The notes under the pieces were generated by a model. The model saw only the letters and a list, made by a program, of their open reading frames with translations. It was not told the origin of the DNA and ran no database searches. From Symsagittifera roscoffensis (lineage: Eukaryota; Xenacoelomorpha; Acoela; Convolutidae): a DNA stretch of 64,000 bases. The position numbers and the translations under genes were made by a program. Below, piece after piece: positions 47,016-59,900 of the stretch. The stretch covers positions 1 through 64,000 of the forward strand of contig NW_026970786.1 in the NCBI RefSeq assembly GCF_963678635.1, in the 5' to 3' direction. Positions within the stretch are counted from its first letter, which is position 1; the number at the start of each line of letters is the position of its first letter.

Positions 47016-49574
47016 ATGTGACATTCGACCAGAATGGCCAAAATGCAGTCTCTGCAGAATTCAGGATTTTAGCAGTGAACCTTCCGGATTGGCGATTTAG
47101 AACGGATAAGGACGTTATTTGAATGATTGGCCAAACGGTGAAGGCTAGAAGATTCTGGAATTCTAAATTTTAAATTTTCGAAGTGATGACGTAACATTTC
47201 TGAGAAATGTTAAAACGGCCATTTTGGCTAAAATAGCAGAAAGAAACAGAACAACTTTATCTGCGATTACGAACAGTACGAAAATCGAGACTAAAAAACA
47301 ACAACGAACTACCGAACAGCAGAGGACGTTCCGAGTTGCAACTATTGTGATGTTACAATAGTTGCAAGGCCGTTGCGAACAACGGTGAAGGGTAAAAACC
47401 AGCCCTCCGAGTTAGCGTGAACCTGAGGTTGAGGAGCTTGATTCGCCGGATTCAAGAATCCGGAAGGGTCTCGGGACGGGAACTTTTATGAACTTGTATT
47501 GAATTTTAGCATCCTGTCATGTCCTGACTTGAATTTAACTGATATTTTGATTAATTTTGACAAGGATGAGGTGCTAGGAGTTGGGGGAAAGGGTTGATCC
47601 ATCTTCGATGGAGATGATGATTTTTATCTACTGAACAAAAACAATAGTAATATGATAAGTAGTAGCCCTGTTTTTAGGAGTGACCTCGTGGTCTGGGGAT
47701 ACAGAGACCCAGCCATGAGCTCACTAATTTTGCATGTAATTCAGTTAATTTGAGCGTTCTGGTCGAAGCCGGAGAACAGTAACGTTTTTGTCAGCCTGAT
47801 GTAAGAAAGACCACCGAAAAGTACTGGCTTGGTAGAGACGGTGAAAAACATGCAAAGCTCTGTTTAGACGCTAGCCAATCGTCTTAAGACTTAGTTTTGT
47901 TATCCGTCGATATGTATCTTCCGGGCGAATGTTACATGTATGTTTTTATGGCGCTCCTGGGTGTTATTCTTTCATAACATCATGACCGGCGGAACCGTTA
48001 ATGAGCACTCCGCGCCGAGCGGATGCTCACATTAACGCCCTTAATAGGCCTAAACAGCCGGGGCGGAAGGGTAGTTCGGAACGCGGAAGCCTTCCGGATT
48101 ACCGTGAATAGTTTTTTAACCTAGTTAAGACCGAAAATTCACGAACCAGGAAGGGTGGGGGGAATCATGAACCCCTCATCCCCTGAGTGGTTTGTGACCA
48201 AAAACACTTAAAGATATCAGCAAAACCAAACAAAAAGTAGTATAGTACCCAAGAAAAACAAAAAACATAAAAAATAACCGAAAAAACCAAAAACAGTAAA
48301 AAAGTAAAAAATCAGTAGAAATCATCCCCCCAGACAAGATGTGATTCAACCCCCCCGTTTGTTGTTGATAGATATAATGTTGTTACAGGCATTTATATCA
48401 GTCAGGATCGTTACGATCAATTTTGGAGCCCGTTTGTGAGGCTTGTACTGTAGGGTTATTTGAGCATTTAAGCACGTTAATGATAAATTGCGCTCAATCC
48501 GGAAGGGTCAGCTGATTTGCGCTCAATTCGGAAGGGTCTTGGGTGAAGACCGATCCGGCAAACAGTACAAGGAGCAACAAGAAGGGGCTCAACGGCAACA
48601 ACAATCGACTGTTGGGTATCGTTAACAAGTTTTGTATCCCTTTAGGTACAAAAAGTAAGATAGTAATCTGTGGGGGGCTCGACAGTGCTGCACTGTAGTG
48701 ACCCTTCACCGAACTGCGAATATCCGAGTTAAGCACCTTAATTCGGATAATAAACAAACCCGGAGGGGTATAGTATTACTAATATTATTATTTATATAGC
48801 CTATATTAATAGTCTAATATCGTTTTTCAGTGAAAAACAACGAAAACAGACCGGTTTTTAGGGTCAAAATAGCGATATTTTGATCCCCCCACAAGTCGCG
48901 ATTTTTGAGATATCGATATTTTTTGAAACGGAAAAAAGCGCTAAGTTAGTGTGTTACATCGTAACTGCACTACTGTAATAAGTAGAACCGGTTAACTTTA
49001 GTTCGGAAGTGGTTGGAACTAGTTTGGGACCAAAAACCAAATTTTCCCAATTTTTGATAGTAAGAAACACTAAAAATTTAGAAAATTTTTTGAAATTTTT
49101 GAGGTAGGACAGTAAAAATAGTTGTTCGGACAACGTCCACTAGTGAATCTACAAGTCTTAAAATCCGCTACCCGAAAGCCTTCCGGGTTGCAGAGAAATC
49201 GAACATAACGTGTTTGATTTGGTGGATTCATCAATCCGGAGGGGTCCAGGTAGCATAGTTTTTCGCAAAATTTTTCTACAATAGCGTTTTAGATTGGGTC
49301 TTTTGCATTGAACTAGAAGAGTATAGGCCTTCTGAGCTCGGATCAATAATTTTTAGGTCGAAAGGACCAGATTTGCGGAAAAAGTTAGGCGGAACCTATA
49401 AGAGAGAAAATTTTTTGAGTTCGGAAAAAAGACGTTTTGGTTAATAACTTTGGAACTACTGATCATATCGAGTTGATCTTGGTACCAATAGATCAGAAAT
49501 TAGCTGAGCTTACTAATAGGATTAGAAATTTTTCGGAAAAGCGAGCGAGAAAATTTTTTGAGATTGTTTTTAGC

Positions 49575-50130
49575 AAATTACACAAATCCGGAGGGGTACA
49601 CCCTTCACGTTTTATAAATTTTTCTGAAAAACCCTTATACCCCTACCAAAAGTTGATAGCGATTGAACTAAGTAACTTAGGACAGTTCTAGACAAAAAGG
49701 GAAGGCTGAAGGCACAAGACAACCATAATAGAGTCGAAGTTAGGCAAGTGATAAGACCCTTCACCGTTAGTGTGAATTGTCAAATAAGTGCCTTAACTTC
49801 AATCCGGAGGGGTCTAGGAAAGGACCCTATACCCTTCCCAGTTAATTCAAACAGCATAAAAGCAACGCAGAACGTATCCGGAGGGGTATAAGCTGAAATT
49901 AAGAAAACTACAAAAAGCTACTTTGACAGAGCTAAGGGCTCCCAATCCGGAGGGGTCGAAATTTTTCAAAGTCAGAGGGGTCCGAATCCGGAGGGGTCTA
50001 CTTTCCACAAAACCGGAGGGGTCCGAATCCGGAGGGGTCTTATAGTTGCTAATTCCGTGGGGGTCCCAATCCGGAGGGGTCTATATTCTGACAGTCCGGA
50101 AGGGTCCTATTTCTGCCATTCCGGAGGGGT
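49575..50130 (+). repeat. AATCCGGAGGGGTC repeat array, element B leader
   Basis: At least ten copies of tccggaggggt(c/a), at about 49577, 49803, 49877, 49943, 49987, 50013, 50026, 50070, 50094 (tccggaagggt) and 50118, with earlier spaced copies at 49208 and 48758. Spacing is irregular (14-230 bp). It is the reverse complement of the element A array motif, so the two leaders carry the repeat in opposite orientations. Confidence 0.8.
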
Positions 50131-50362
50131 ATCATTTTATTAAGGACTTAGGTAAACGAAAGAAAGACTAAAAAGCGAGAGGTATTAGGTTATTAATACA
50201 CAGGCTAGGTATCAGTGACTGCACTGGTAACTTGCCTCTCAAAAAGAACCAGACTAATACAAAACAGGTCCGAACTCGGATATTCGCGACACTAAGTCTA
50301 AATTAAAAAGAGCGTGACTCATTGGTGTGGATTGAAACATAATACGTTTTTGGGAAAAGTAA

Positions 50363-50523
50363 CTGCCCTGAGGATTTTAGTAGGTCTAGCTCGGGCAGTC
50401 CGAAGGCAGATAGGTAACACAGTACTCGGTGGGTGCAATAGACGCCCACTTGAGAAAATTACTGCCTTCAAAGTTTTGTCTGTTTGGTGCAGCACCAAGC
50501 AGGGAAAGCTTTTTCTTTAAAAG
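50363..50523 (+). ncRNA. Folded leader RNA module, element B copy
   Basis: Same four helices as 25797-25965 and 25982-26147. P1: CTGCCCTGAG (50363-50372) with CTCGGGCAG (50390-50398), same bulged T, loop with ttagtagg. P2: GAAGGCAG (50402-50409) with CTGCCTTC (50462-50469). P3: GTGGGTG (50429-50435) with CGCCCAC (50443-50449). P4: TTGGTG with CACCAA (50484-50498), then ctttttcttta. It lies about 390 nt upstream of the gag-pol ATG; in element A the interval is about 410 nt. Confidence 0.7.
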
Positions 50524-50911
50524 ACAGGTTCGACTATTGTACTGCGACCGACTAAGAGTACAAGACACATACGTTTTTTTTATATATACATTCATATTGT
50601 GTCAATATATATATTTTTTTGTTTTTGATTTTAAATCAACCTAAACTGTGCTTGGTTGGGTGGTGACTACACTATCTTTTAAATTGACTGATAACATCAT
50701 ATTGTGCTAGTTTCCAGATCTTTGGACCGATAATCGGCTAGTGTGAATAAATTTTATACAAACTGTACTCTGACAACATACAGGGATTCGTGGTCACTAT
50801 TTAATAGAATCGGGTGAAATTTATTGTGTTGTGTCATTATTATTGTTAATAAAACTATAAGGTCTCTAGCAATTGAGTCAAGAGTAGGCATAGGAAAGTG
50901 ACAAATAAAGA

Positions 50912-53900
50912 ATGAGTTTAGACAAGTCAAGGATACCAAAACGAAGTAATAGCTCTAGGAAATTCATACCTGAAAAGCAAAGAAAAACGATGACCGATCC
51001 TTTTGTGGATTGGATCAAGCGAACCCGGTCCGATAAAGAGGGGACGGTTTCAGGCAGAATGGTTGAAACGAGAAGTCAAAAGACCTCAGAAGAGCAAAGA
51101 GAACTGTTAGAAGTGGAGGTCAATACGGACCATACCATGAACGACAACCAGGGAGTAAATGGACTGGAAGGGAGAGGCAGAAGGCTGGCGAGTGAATCTA
51201 CTCCGGTAGAACAAGGCCATGATTTTGCCACTTCCACCGGGACGTTGGATCGAGAGGAGATGTCGGAACTGTCCGACATCTCAACTGAAGTAACGGCAAC
51301 TAGAAGATCTCCGACAGACAACACTATGATGGCAAGCGGAACTGGAAAACAAACAACGTCATCATCATTCTCAGAAAGAATGAAGAACACCTTCGGAAAC
51401 ATCTTTCCATTCAGCATGGGAGGAGGAGCAGGAAATGACGGTGAATCCCAAGAAGAAGAGGATGAAGAAGAGCAAGGGGACTTTGGATCTCAGGTCAGCC
51501 TCAACAGTTCGATCCAGGAGAACGAGGCATACGTCGGAAGAGAGACTGGAACCATGGATAAATTTGGTGTAGTGACAACGATAAGCAAAGAGGCAAACAC
51601 ACCGGGCCAGTCGAAGGACTTCACGATTAGGACAAGTTCGGAGCCACAACCTGAAGAGAGTAGAACCAGAGGGCTTGGCAACGCGTTAGCGGATCCTGAA
51701 ATAGATAATGATAAAACGTCAAGACAGAGAGTCAAGGCCCGGATCTCTACCAGCACGAAGCTACCTGGGACCGACAGAGTTACACCACCACTAGTGACGC
51801 CACTCATGGATAACGGGGCAGCACTAGAGGGAGCCTTAAACAACATAGTGGGCAGTTTAGGAGAACAAAATGAACAGATGTCGATAAGGATGAGTGAACT
51901 AGAAAGAGCAGTTCACATTGAAAGAGAAAGTCTGCGGGAAGAAATAAACCGCAACAGACAAGAAGTTGACAGAAGCGAAAAACGCTTGAAAGAAAGAACG
52001 GACGAACATATGACGAGGAACTTGTCGCGAATGACAAGAGAGGCGGAACAGAGGGAGTTACGCTTAAGAGCCGACATGGAGAAGTTAAGAATTCAGCAAG
52101 AGCAGTCTCTTGGGTCTCTTGACACAAAGATAGACGCGATGATGGAGAGGCGAACGCAGGCTATCATGGATAGGTTGGACGGGCTACTAAGCAGCAAGAG
52201 TGGACCAAAAGAAGGAGAGCCGAACTCGGGAGGTCCCAGCAGGGAACCGAGGGTGAACTTCAATGAACATCAAAGGAGGAAGACAAATGGATCCACTAGA
52301 TGCAGGGGCAGTTCATCAAGCTATGCCACAATGGGTAATACAGCATGGGGCCCGAACAGTAGAGCGAGTTCAACGGGGAACAGACAAACCTCGAACGAAC
52401 GACCAACGCAAAGCACACATGCGACAGGGAGAAGCGATTCTGGCAACATGGGGCATACAAGCCCGAGGAGGAGTCACATGGGCCAAGCGGGAAACGCTCA
52501 AGGTGATTCGGATTGCAGGGATGCACCGCACACAGAGCCTTCGACAAGGTGTGAGGACACTCAAGCGGGACTCTCAAGGGATGCTACGGCAATGGCCACA
52601 GCATTTGAACCCCTGAACAGGTCTTTGGAGACATTCCTGACGCGGTTATCTAGAACCAATGAACGCAGTGAAAAGTCCAGAAGAGTCTTTAAGAAACCAA
52701 GATGCTACAAAGACGAATCTGATGGCTGTATTGATACCTGGATAGAGGTAATGAAGCTGCATTTCGAGGAAGAAGACTTGTCTGAGAGACAGGAATGCAG
52801 CGCGCTCACCAGCAACTTAGAAGGGACAGCCCTGAACTGTGTCATGGCCAAGAAACAGTATCAACGTGACACTGCTGAGAAAATCTTCGAAATCTTATTA
52901 AACCGTTTCGGATCAGGGGTGCAGGGGCACCAGGCGATGATGCGCTTCGAGAAACGGAGGCAACGAGAAGATGAAACAATAGACAAGTTTCTCGATGATT
53001 TGGAAATGCTGAGAAGACGCAGCCAACCGGATGAGTCAAACCGAAGGATGAACCTGGCCGTAGCCTCAAAATTCATCGATGGTGTGAAAAATGATGAACT
53101 TCGTACGATGCTAGCAACGCATTACACACCACTATCAACTAATGCGCCAACACCGGAGGAATTGAGGCTCAAATCAAAAGAGTATCTTTTGTTGAAACCT
53201 CCTTCGAGATCTGGATATTACAAGAACAATTATGGCAATTTTAACAACGGACCAGCAAACCAAGGGAACAATTGGTACAAACCGAGGGACGATATGGACA
53301 AGAGACGCTCTTGTGCCAATTGTAGTTCAACAGACCATCACGTGTCAGCATGTCCAGCTTACAAACAAGGCATGAAAGCAATAGGCTTTAGCCTCGAGGA
53401 CGAAGATGCGTCAGAGTTGGACCATGAGGATTTCATGAGAGGAGTAATTGCGAAATTCGGCCCGAGGTGTTTCTTTTGCAACTTGGAAGGTCATTTTAAA
53501 TCAGATTGTCCGCAATTCTGGGATGCAGTGGCAGACATCAAGCATCCAAGGCATGAAGAAGCTTTGTCAGGAGTGAAAGCAAGCAAGGCTCGACTCTTGA
53601 GCGAAGCAGAGGCACGCAGGAAGGACAAACCTCAAGAGCTGGCGGCAAAGAAAATGCAAGCGGTAACAGAAGAAGCACGTGAACCGGAACCAGCAACTGC
53701 GGCCGATGACTTCAAGATCGATTATAAGGCAGCCGCAAAGGATGCTCTAAATAGAGTACAGCAGGAATTGGTGACGAAAGAGATCGAACAAAAAGTGAAA
53801 CTTGAACTGGAAAATGAAAAGCTTCAGGAGCAACTGAATACCTTCGAGGCAACGGAGTTCGAGGAGACGAAAACACCAAGCAGTTTAGATATGAAACTTA

Positions 53901-56900
53901 AAGTGATCTCCGGTAAGAGGTTCGGCATGGCGCCGCAGGGAAAGAAGATACAGTCGATAATCTCAGTGGCTGGACACCAGGTAATAAGAAATTTGAGTGA
54001 ACCATCAGAGTTCACTTTAATGCATTTGGACACATATGCAGATTATCTGAGGCAGGTGGAGCCACGCACTGAGTCGAGAGCTGTGCGAGCACTACTAACG
54101 ACGGGTGGCCCTCGCATGAAGAAACTTCATGGACGCTACTTGGAGGTCTATGGGCCGTATCAAATAATGCTGAACGTGGATGGAATCAGCATCTACACCA
54201 GGACTTACATAACAACAGATGATGACCAAATGGGGCAGATCTATTTGGGTGAAGAGGAACTCAAAGTCCGCAGGATAGGCCATGACGCCATGATGGAACA
54301 AGACGCGGTGCATATTGGATATGAAGCAGATGTGACAGCACACCTGCTTGACACCAACGGAACAAAAATCGGAGTCACAGGGCTTCTGGACACAGGCGCG
54401 GTGGTGAGTGTGATGCCGATAAAAACCTGGGAGAGAATGGGCTTCACGCGGGAAGATTTGATTCCTACGAATCTCCGACTAGCCGCTGCAAATCGAGGAG
54501 CTATCTACGTAGCCGGAAGAACACCGGTGACGGTCCTTCACATGGGAGGACGGAACCTTTGGATGAGCTTCTTGGTGGTAGAGAATCTGGACGACGCCGA
54601 CCAATTCATCTTGGGCAGAGATTTTGTCAGGAACTTTGACGTGATGATTGACTTGAACAACGGTCTAATACGGATTAGAAACCCGGACCGAAAGTATGTT
54701 AAGAGACCAATTAATAGGATAATAACAGATGAAAATAAGGTACCAGTTTTTTTGGATAGAAAAGTAAAGTTACAACCAGGACAAGCTGTAGTAGCAATTT
54801 TTAGAATGAGAAATTTAAATTCGTTAAGTGATAGCAAACAGGTTTGCTTAGTACCGAATCCAAATAGTCAGAGTTCGGTGATTTTAGGCCGGAGCTTCTC
54901 GGTAACGCGAAACGGACTGTGTGTCAGTGTGTTGTTGAACACACTGGACACCACGGTTTCAATCCAGCGTGGAAAGAAGCTTGGTTACGCATTGCCGATG
55001 AGGACCGACTATGAAGAGACACAAAACTTGAAGAAATATAGTGTGAAAGACTGTCCTTATCATGCAAATAAAGATAAAATCTTAAAGAGAATTAATGAAT
55101 TAAAATCTATTCGTAAATTGTTTTCAATGAAATCCGAAACGGACGACGGCTTATCAAGCTGCTCGAATTTTCCGGAACGCCCCTCGTCATATGAACTAGA
55201 TTCTGACAAACCGGTTTTGCCAGAAATAGAACATTTAAAAGGAAAAATAGGTGAGGGAGATTTTGAAAAATTGCGGGACCTCCTAGATCGGAACGCCGAA
55301 GTATTTTCAAAACATAAGGCGGACATCGGTTGCTGTAATTTCGTCGAACACGAAATCGAACTAGAAGAGGGCGCCGTTCCCCATAGGGAAGGCGCAAGGC
55401 GAATGACGCCACATAAATCGGAAGCGTGCCGAGCGGAAATAGAAATGTTGCTTGAATACGACATGATAGAACCCTCGAAATCACCATGGGCTTGCGGAGT
55501 AGTAATGGCGAAAAAGAAAGGGGGGCAGCTTAGATTTTGTTGCGACTTTCGTTACTTGAACGCGGTAACGATTAAAGATGCGTACCCGATACCACGAATA
55601 GACGAGAGCCTATCCAAACTTGGTGATGCAAAGTTCTTCACCACATTGGACTTGGGTTCTGCCTTCTGGCAGGTTCCTCTGCGAAAGAAGGACAGGGAGA
55701 AAACCGGATTCGCGTGCGAATTGGGGTTGTACCAGTGGAAGAGGATGCCCTTCGGCTTGTGCAATGCAACAGCAACCTTTCAAAGGCTGATGGCTCAGGC
55801 TTTGACAGGAGTGACCAAAAAGTACGGGAATCTCTTGATGTGCCACGTGGATGACGTAGTCATAGCGACACCAACCCTGGAGGATCACATTGATCGACTC
55901 GATGAGGTCTTCGGATGTATGAAAAGAGCAGGCTTGAAATGCAAACCATCGAAATGTGAAATCCTTAGGGATTCGATCAAGTACCTGGGAAGAATGGTGG
56001 ACCGGCATGGTGTGAGGCCAGATCCAGAAGCAGTAGAGGCTGTGCTGACATGGAAAGCTCCTAGAACGGACACACAGCTCATGAGCTTCCTAGGGTTTGC
56101 CAATTACTACCGAGAATTCATAAAAGGATACGCGGACAAGGTGTACCCGATGCAGAAGCTGATGCGCAACAAAGGGAAAAAGTTCGAATGGAACGATGAG
56201 GCACAAGTTGCTTTCGAGAACATAAAGCGGGAACTGTGCGAAGCGCCAGTGCTGGGCATGCCTACAGAAAAGGGCATGTATGTTCTTGACACAGACGCAT
56301 CGGTGGTGGCCATCTCAGGAATATTGCATCAAGAGCAAGAATGGAACGGAAGAACAGTCCTCCGTCCCATTGCATACGGCAGCAAGGTCTTGAGTGACAC
56401 AGAGATGAAATATGGCGCACCGAAAGCAGAAATGTTTGCAGTAGTCACCTTCGTGGAAAAGTACCGTGCATACTTGGGGAGCGCTCCCTTCAAGTTACGC
56501 GTGGACAACAGAGCGTTATCCTGGTTGAAGACCTACTCGATGGATCAGAGTTATATTGGTAGATGGATAGTCAGATTGGATGGCTACCATATGATAATCG
56601 AACATAGGATGCGTGATAAACATCAGAATGCTGACAGTCTCAGCAAGAAAACTGAGTTCTATGAAAGATTGGAGCAGAAGCAGGCCAATCAGGCGGAAGT
56701 AAAGGAGGGATTCTCGTTTCTGGACAAAGAAACTTATGAAGCGCTTCCCTTAACGAGATGGTTGGATAAGTCTGGACATCCAATTCCAGGGCATCCTGAG
56801 TTACCTGCAGAGAAAGCAGCCGAGATAAAGATCCTGTCAAGGGAGGACCCGGTCCCCTTGGATTTGTTGCTGCGCTCGAACCTGGTCCAGCAAGAACTCT

Positions 56901-59900
56901 CTCGCATGAATATAAACAGCCTCTCATTATTGGATAAAACGGTGCAAGTCACACCACAAGTGATGCGGATACTGGGTGGATTGTTAGAAAGAGAAGTGAC
57001 CAGAGATGACCCCGAGTGGACAGCAGCAGTGGCATCGCTAACAGTCAGTGAGAAAGTGAAGATCATGCCGTCCAGACAACAGCACGAAGAGAACAAGAGG
57101 GATTGTAGGACAATAGTTCAGCAACTAGTATCCTCAATACCCCAGGAGATTTTAACCAGTACTTCTTACGGACAGAAAGGACGGGAGAGCGGCAAGCAAA
57201 AGAAAACTGTCACCTTTGTAGACCGGGAAAAAGAGGGTGAAGAGGTAGAACAAAATCTGCTGCAAGACTATTTGTCCGGGGAGAAGGATGAGGAGAAAAA
57301 CCAGCGATCACAAGATCAACACCCGGGACAAGTGAATTTGTCCGGGGAGTCCGAGATAGACGAGAAAATTCCTGATGAGAAACAGGACCTAGAGAACAAA
57401 GTTTTGTCCGGGGAGTTCAGATGGATGCGAAGGAAATACGGACATGATCTGGAGGAGCGTGCAGTCTCCAGCACAACACCTTCGACGGATGATAAGTCAG
57501 AAAGCTCGAGAATGAACACCTATTCAGACAGGGATTCGACCTCGGGATCAGAACTGTCAGAACTGGCGATACACACGCTACTAGTGGAAACTCGGGCGAG
57601 AAACCTGGACAGAGAGGTGTACCAGGATCCTGACAGTGATCGCTACCTAATACCAAGCGAAAGAGTCTTTGACAACGCAGCGGATGACTTAGAAACGATA
57701 GCGGTATCGAAACGTTCGATAAGCCTGTTGCCGCAGAAAGAGGTAGTCAGGACTGATCTTCAGCCGTTTCAACAAGAAACACAACCGTTGGCGAAGATTT
57801 GGTGCGTTAAGATGGAAGAAGACACACATCAGCCCAACGAGCTGAACAGTCAGATGAGAGTCATGAAGACGTACTTGAAGGCGAGATACAGACTCTCGGA
57901 CCTTCTAAGGGCGCAGAGAAATGATCGCATGACAAGCAACCTAAAAAGGTGGATAGAAAACGGTGCACCTGACAAAGGTGACCTGGAAGAAGACAGCTAT
58001 AGGATCCTGAGACAATACTTCATGCAGAAGGAGGGGAGATTATATCTGAACAAGGACGGGATCGTGGCTTGCAGGAGAAGAGAAGAAGACAAGGTCTTAT
58101 ACAAATATAACGCGATAGTGTTGCCGCAACTCTATCAGACAGAACTATTATTCAGGTCGCATGATCAGATGGGCCATCAAGGGATCGACAAAGTGTATCA
58201 GAGGACCCTGAAGCGCTTTGAGTGGCCTGGGATGAAAAAGGCATGCGAGAAATGGGTGACAGCATGTCTGTCATGCCAACAGGTCAAGGATCCTAGGAAG
58301 TTGCGATTTCCTTTACAATCAATTGAGTCGTCTGAATTCAACGAGGTGGTGCAGATAGATCACCAGAAGATATGCATGACAGACAGCGGTTACAACCAAG
58401 TCTTGGTCATGATAGATCACTTCACGAAGTATGCAGAGGCCGTGCCCTGCATAACTGCCTCGGCGGAAGAGACATGCGACCACCTGATCAATACGTGGAT
58501 AGCAAGACACGGTTGTCCAATGACGTTTCAATCGGACAATGGAACGGCTTTCGTAGGCGAGCTTACGAAAGAGCTTATGAGACGGTCACAAGTCGCTCAG
58601 GCTCACTCCACGACATACCACCCTCAGACGAATGGCTTAGTGGAAAGACAGAATAGGACGTTAGTGTCGATGCTGAGAGTATATTGTTCCAGGTACATGA
58701 CCGATTGGGACAGATACCTTCCACAGGTGATGGGAGCTTATAATAGCACGCAACACTCCACCACTGGAGTCAGTCCACACATGATGCTGACGGGACACGA
58801 GAAGTCTTTACCCTTGACATTCTTCTACCCAGAGTATGAGGGAAAGAAAACATCCCCACAGGTCTACGTGAGGGATGTGATCAGACGCCAACAGGAGTTG
58901 AACGACTTGTGTAGACGAAACACTCAGCAGGCACAGGCAAGGCAGAGGAAAAGATTCGACAAGAAAGCAGCTGGTGCAAAGGCTTACTCGGTGGGAGACT
59001 ACGTATGGGTATTTCAGAACGTTATACCACCGAAAGGGACAAAAAAGCTTCTGAAGAAGTGGAGGGGACCCTTCATGATTACAGAGGTGCACCAAGAGGG
59101 ACGCTTTTATAGACTGAGTACTGGCCGAGCCGCCCACTACGAGAACATCAAGCCACACAATCCATCGACAGAAGACTGGTGTATACCTGCAGACATGGAA
59201 GAAGGGGATTATCTAATGATGGATCCTGCTTGTGAGGTCAATGAAAAAGGCACCAGGGAGAAGAACGATGGAAACGAAGTCGTAGAGGAAGGTACGGAAA
59301 CACCATTGGACCTGGATCCAAAAGAACAGATCGAAGCGGACGATGAAACCTTGCCCTACGCAGAGGAAGATTGGCAGGATTCCGAACAGACAGAGGTTCC
59401 CAAGAACATGGAACCAGATCTTCCGTTCACGATGCAGACTCGTCAGAAAGACGGGACGAGACTAAGAAAGAAATACAATCCTTACGGTGACGACTTTGTA
59501 GTGGATAGGATAGATCAAAAGAAAATAGTGGAGGAAGTAGTGGGTTTAGAGGAAATAACCGTGTCACAGGACATTGACATAGTCGATGATCACAACGATG
59601 AGTGGGTTGACGACTGGTCGAAACCCGAGGTGGAGTTCGACGATGAGCAACAGCAGTCAAATGAACAAGACCTGACGAACCTGCGTGTCTTAGAGTGGCT
59701 GAACGAAAGGACATCAGACCCTGGAAAGACCAGCGTTACGATTCAAGACGTAGATCGCGAAAGCGCGAAATACATTAAGACCGAACGAGATGATCCTTCC
59801 TGGGCTGCCCAGGAAGGACAACTTCTCATTCCAGCTTCTAATCTTGACTTAATACCCGGTATGCGATCGACGGGGACGCCGATGGATATTTTTGTCCGGG

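Larger units (their letters stand above)
47015..50911 (+). other. Element B LTR/leader, structured, non-coding
   Basis: A 3.9-kb stretch without a supported frame, positionally equivalent to 22541-26557. Strong hairpins include TTGCAACTATTGT / ACAATAGTTGCAA (about 47336-47367) and CCGTT / AACGG just after. Modules equivalent to element A occur in the same order: a bulged hairpin at 47683-47718, GGGCGAATGTTACAT at 47924, GAGC-ggat-GCTC near 48021, and a CCGAGTTAAG / CTTAATTCGG hairpin at 48726-48749. The TCCGGAGGGGT array (49575-50130) and one folded RNA module (50363-50523) follow. Confidence 0.6.

Noticed and set aside
49575-50130. The repeated AATCCGGAGGGGTC motif as a CRISPR array
   Set aside because: Repeats are too short (11-14 bp), spacing is irregular from 14 to over 200 bp, and the context is an animal retroelement leader.
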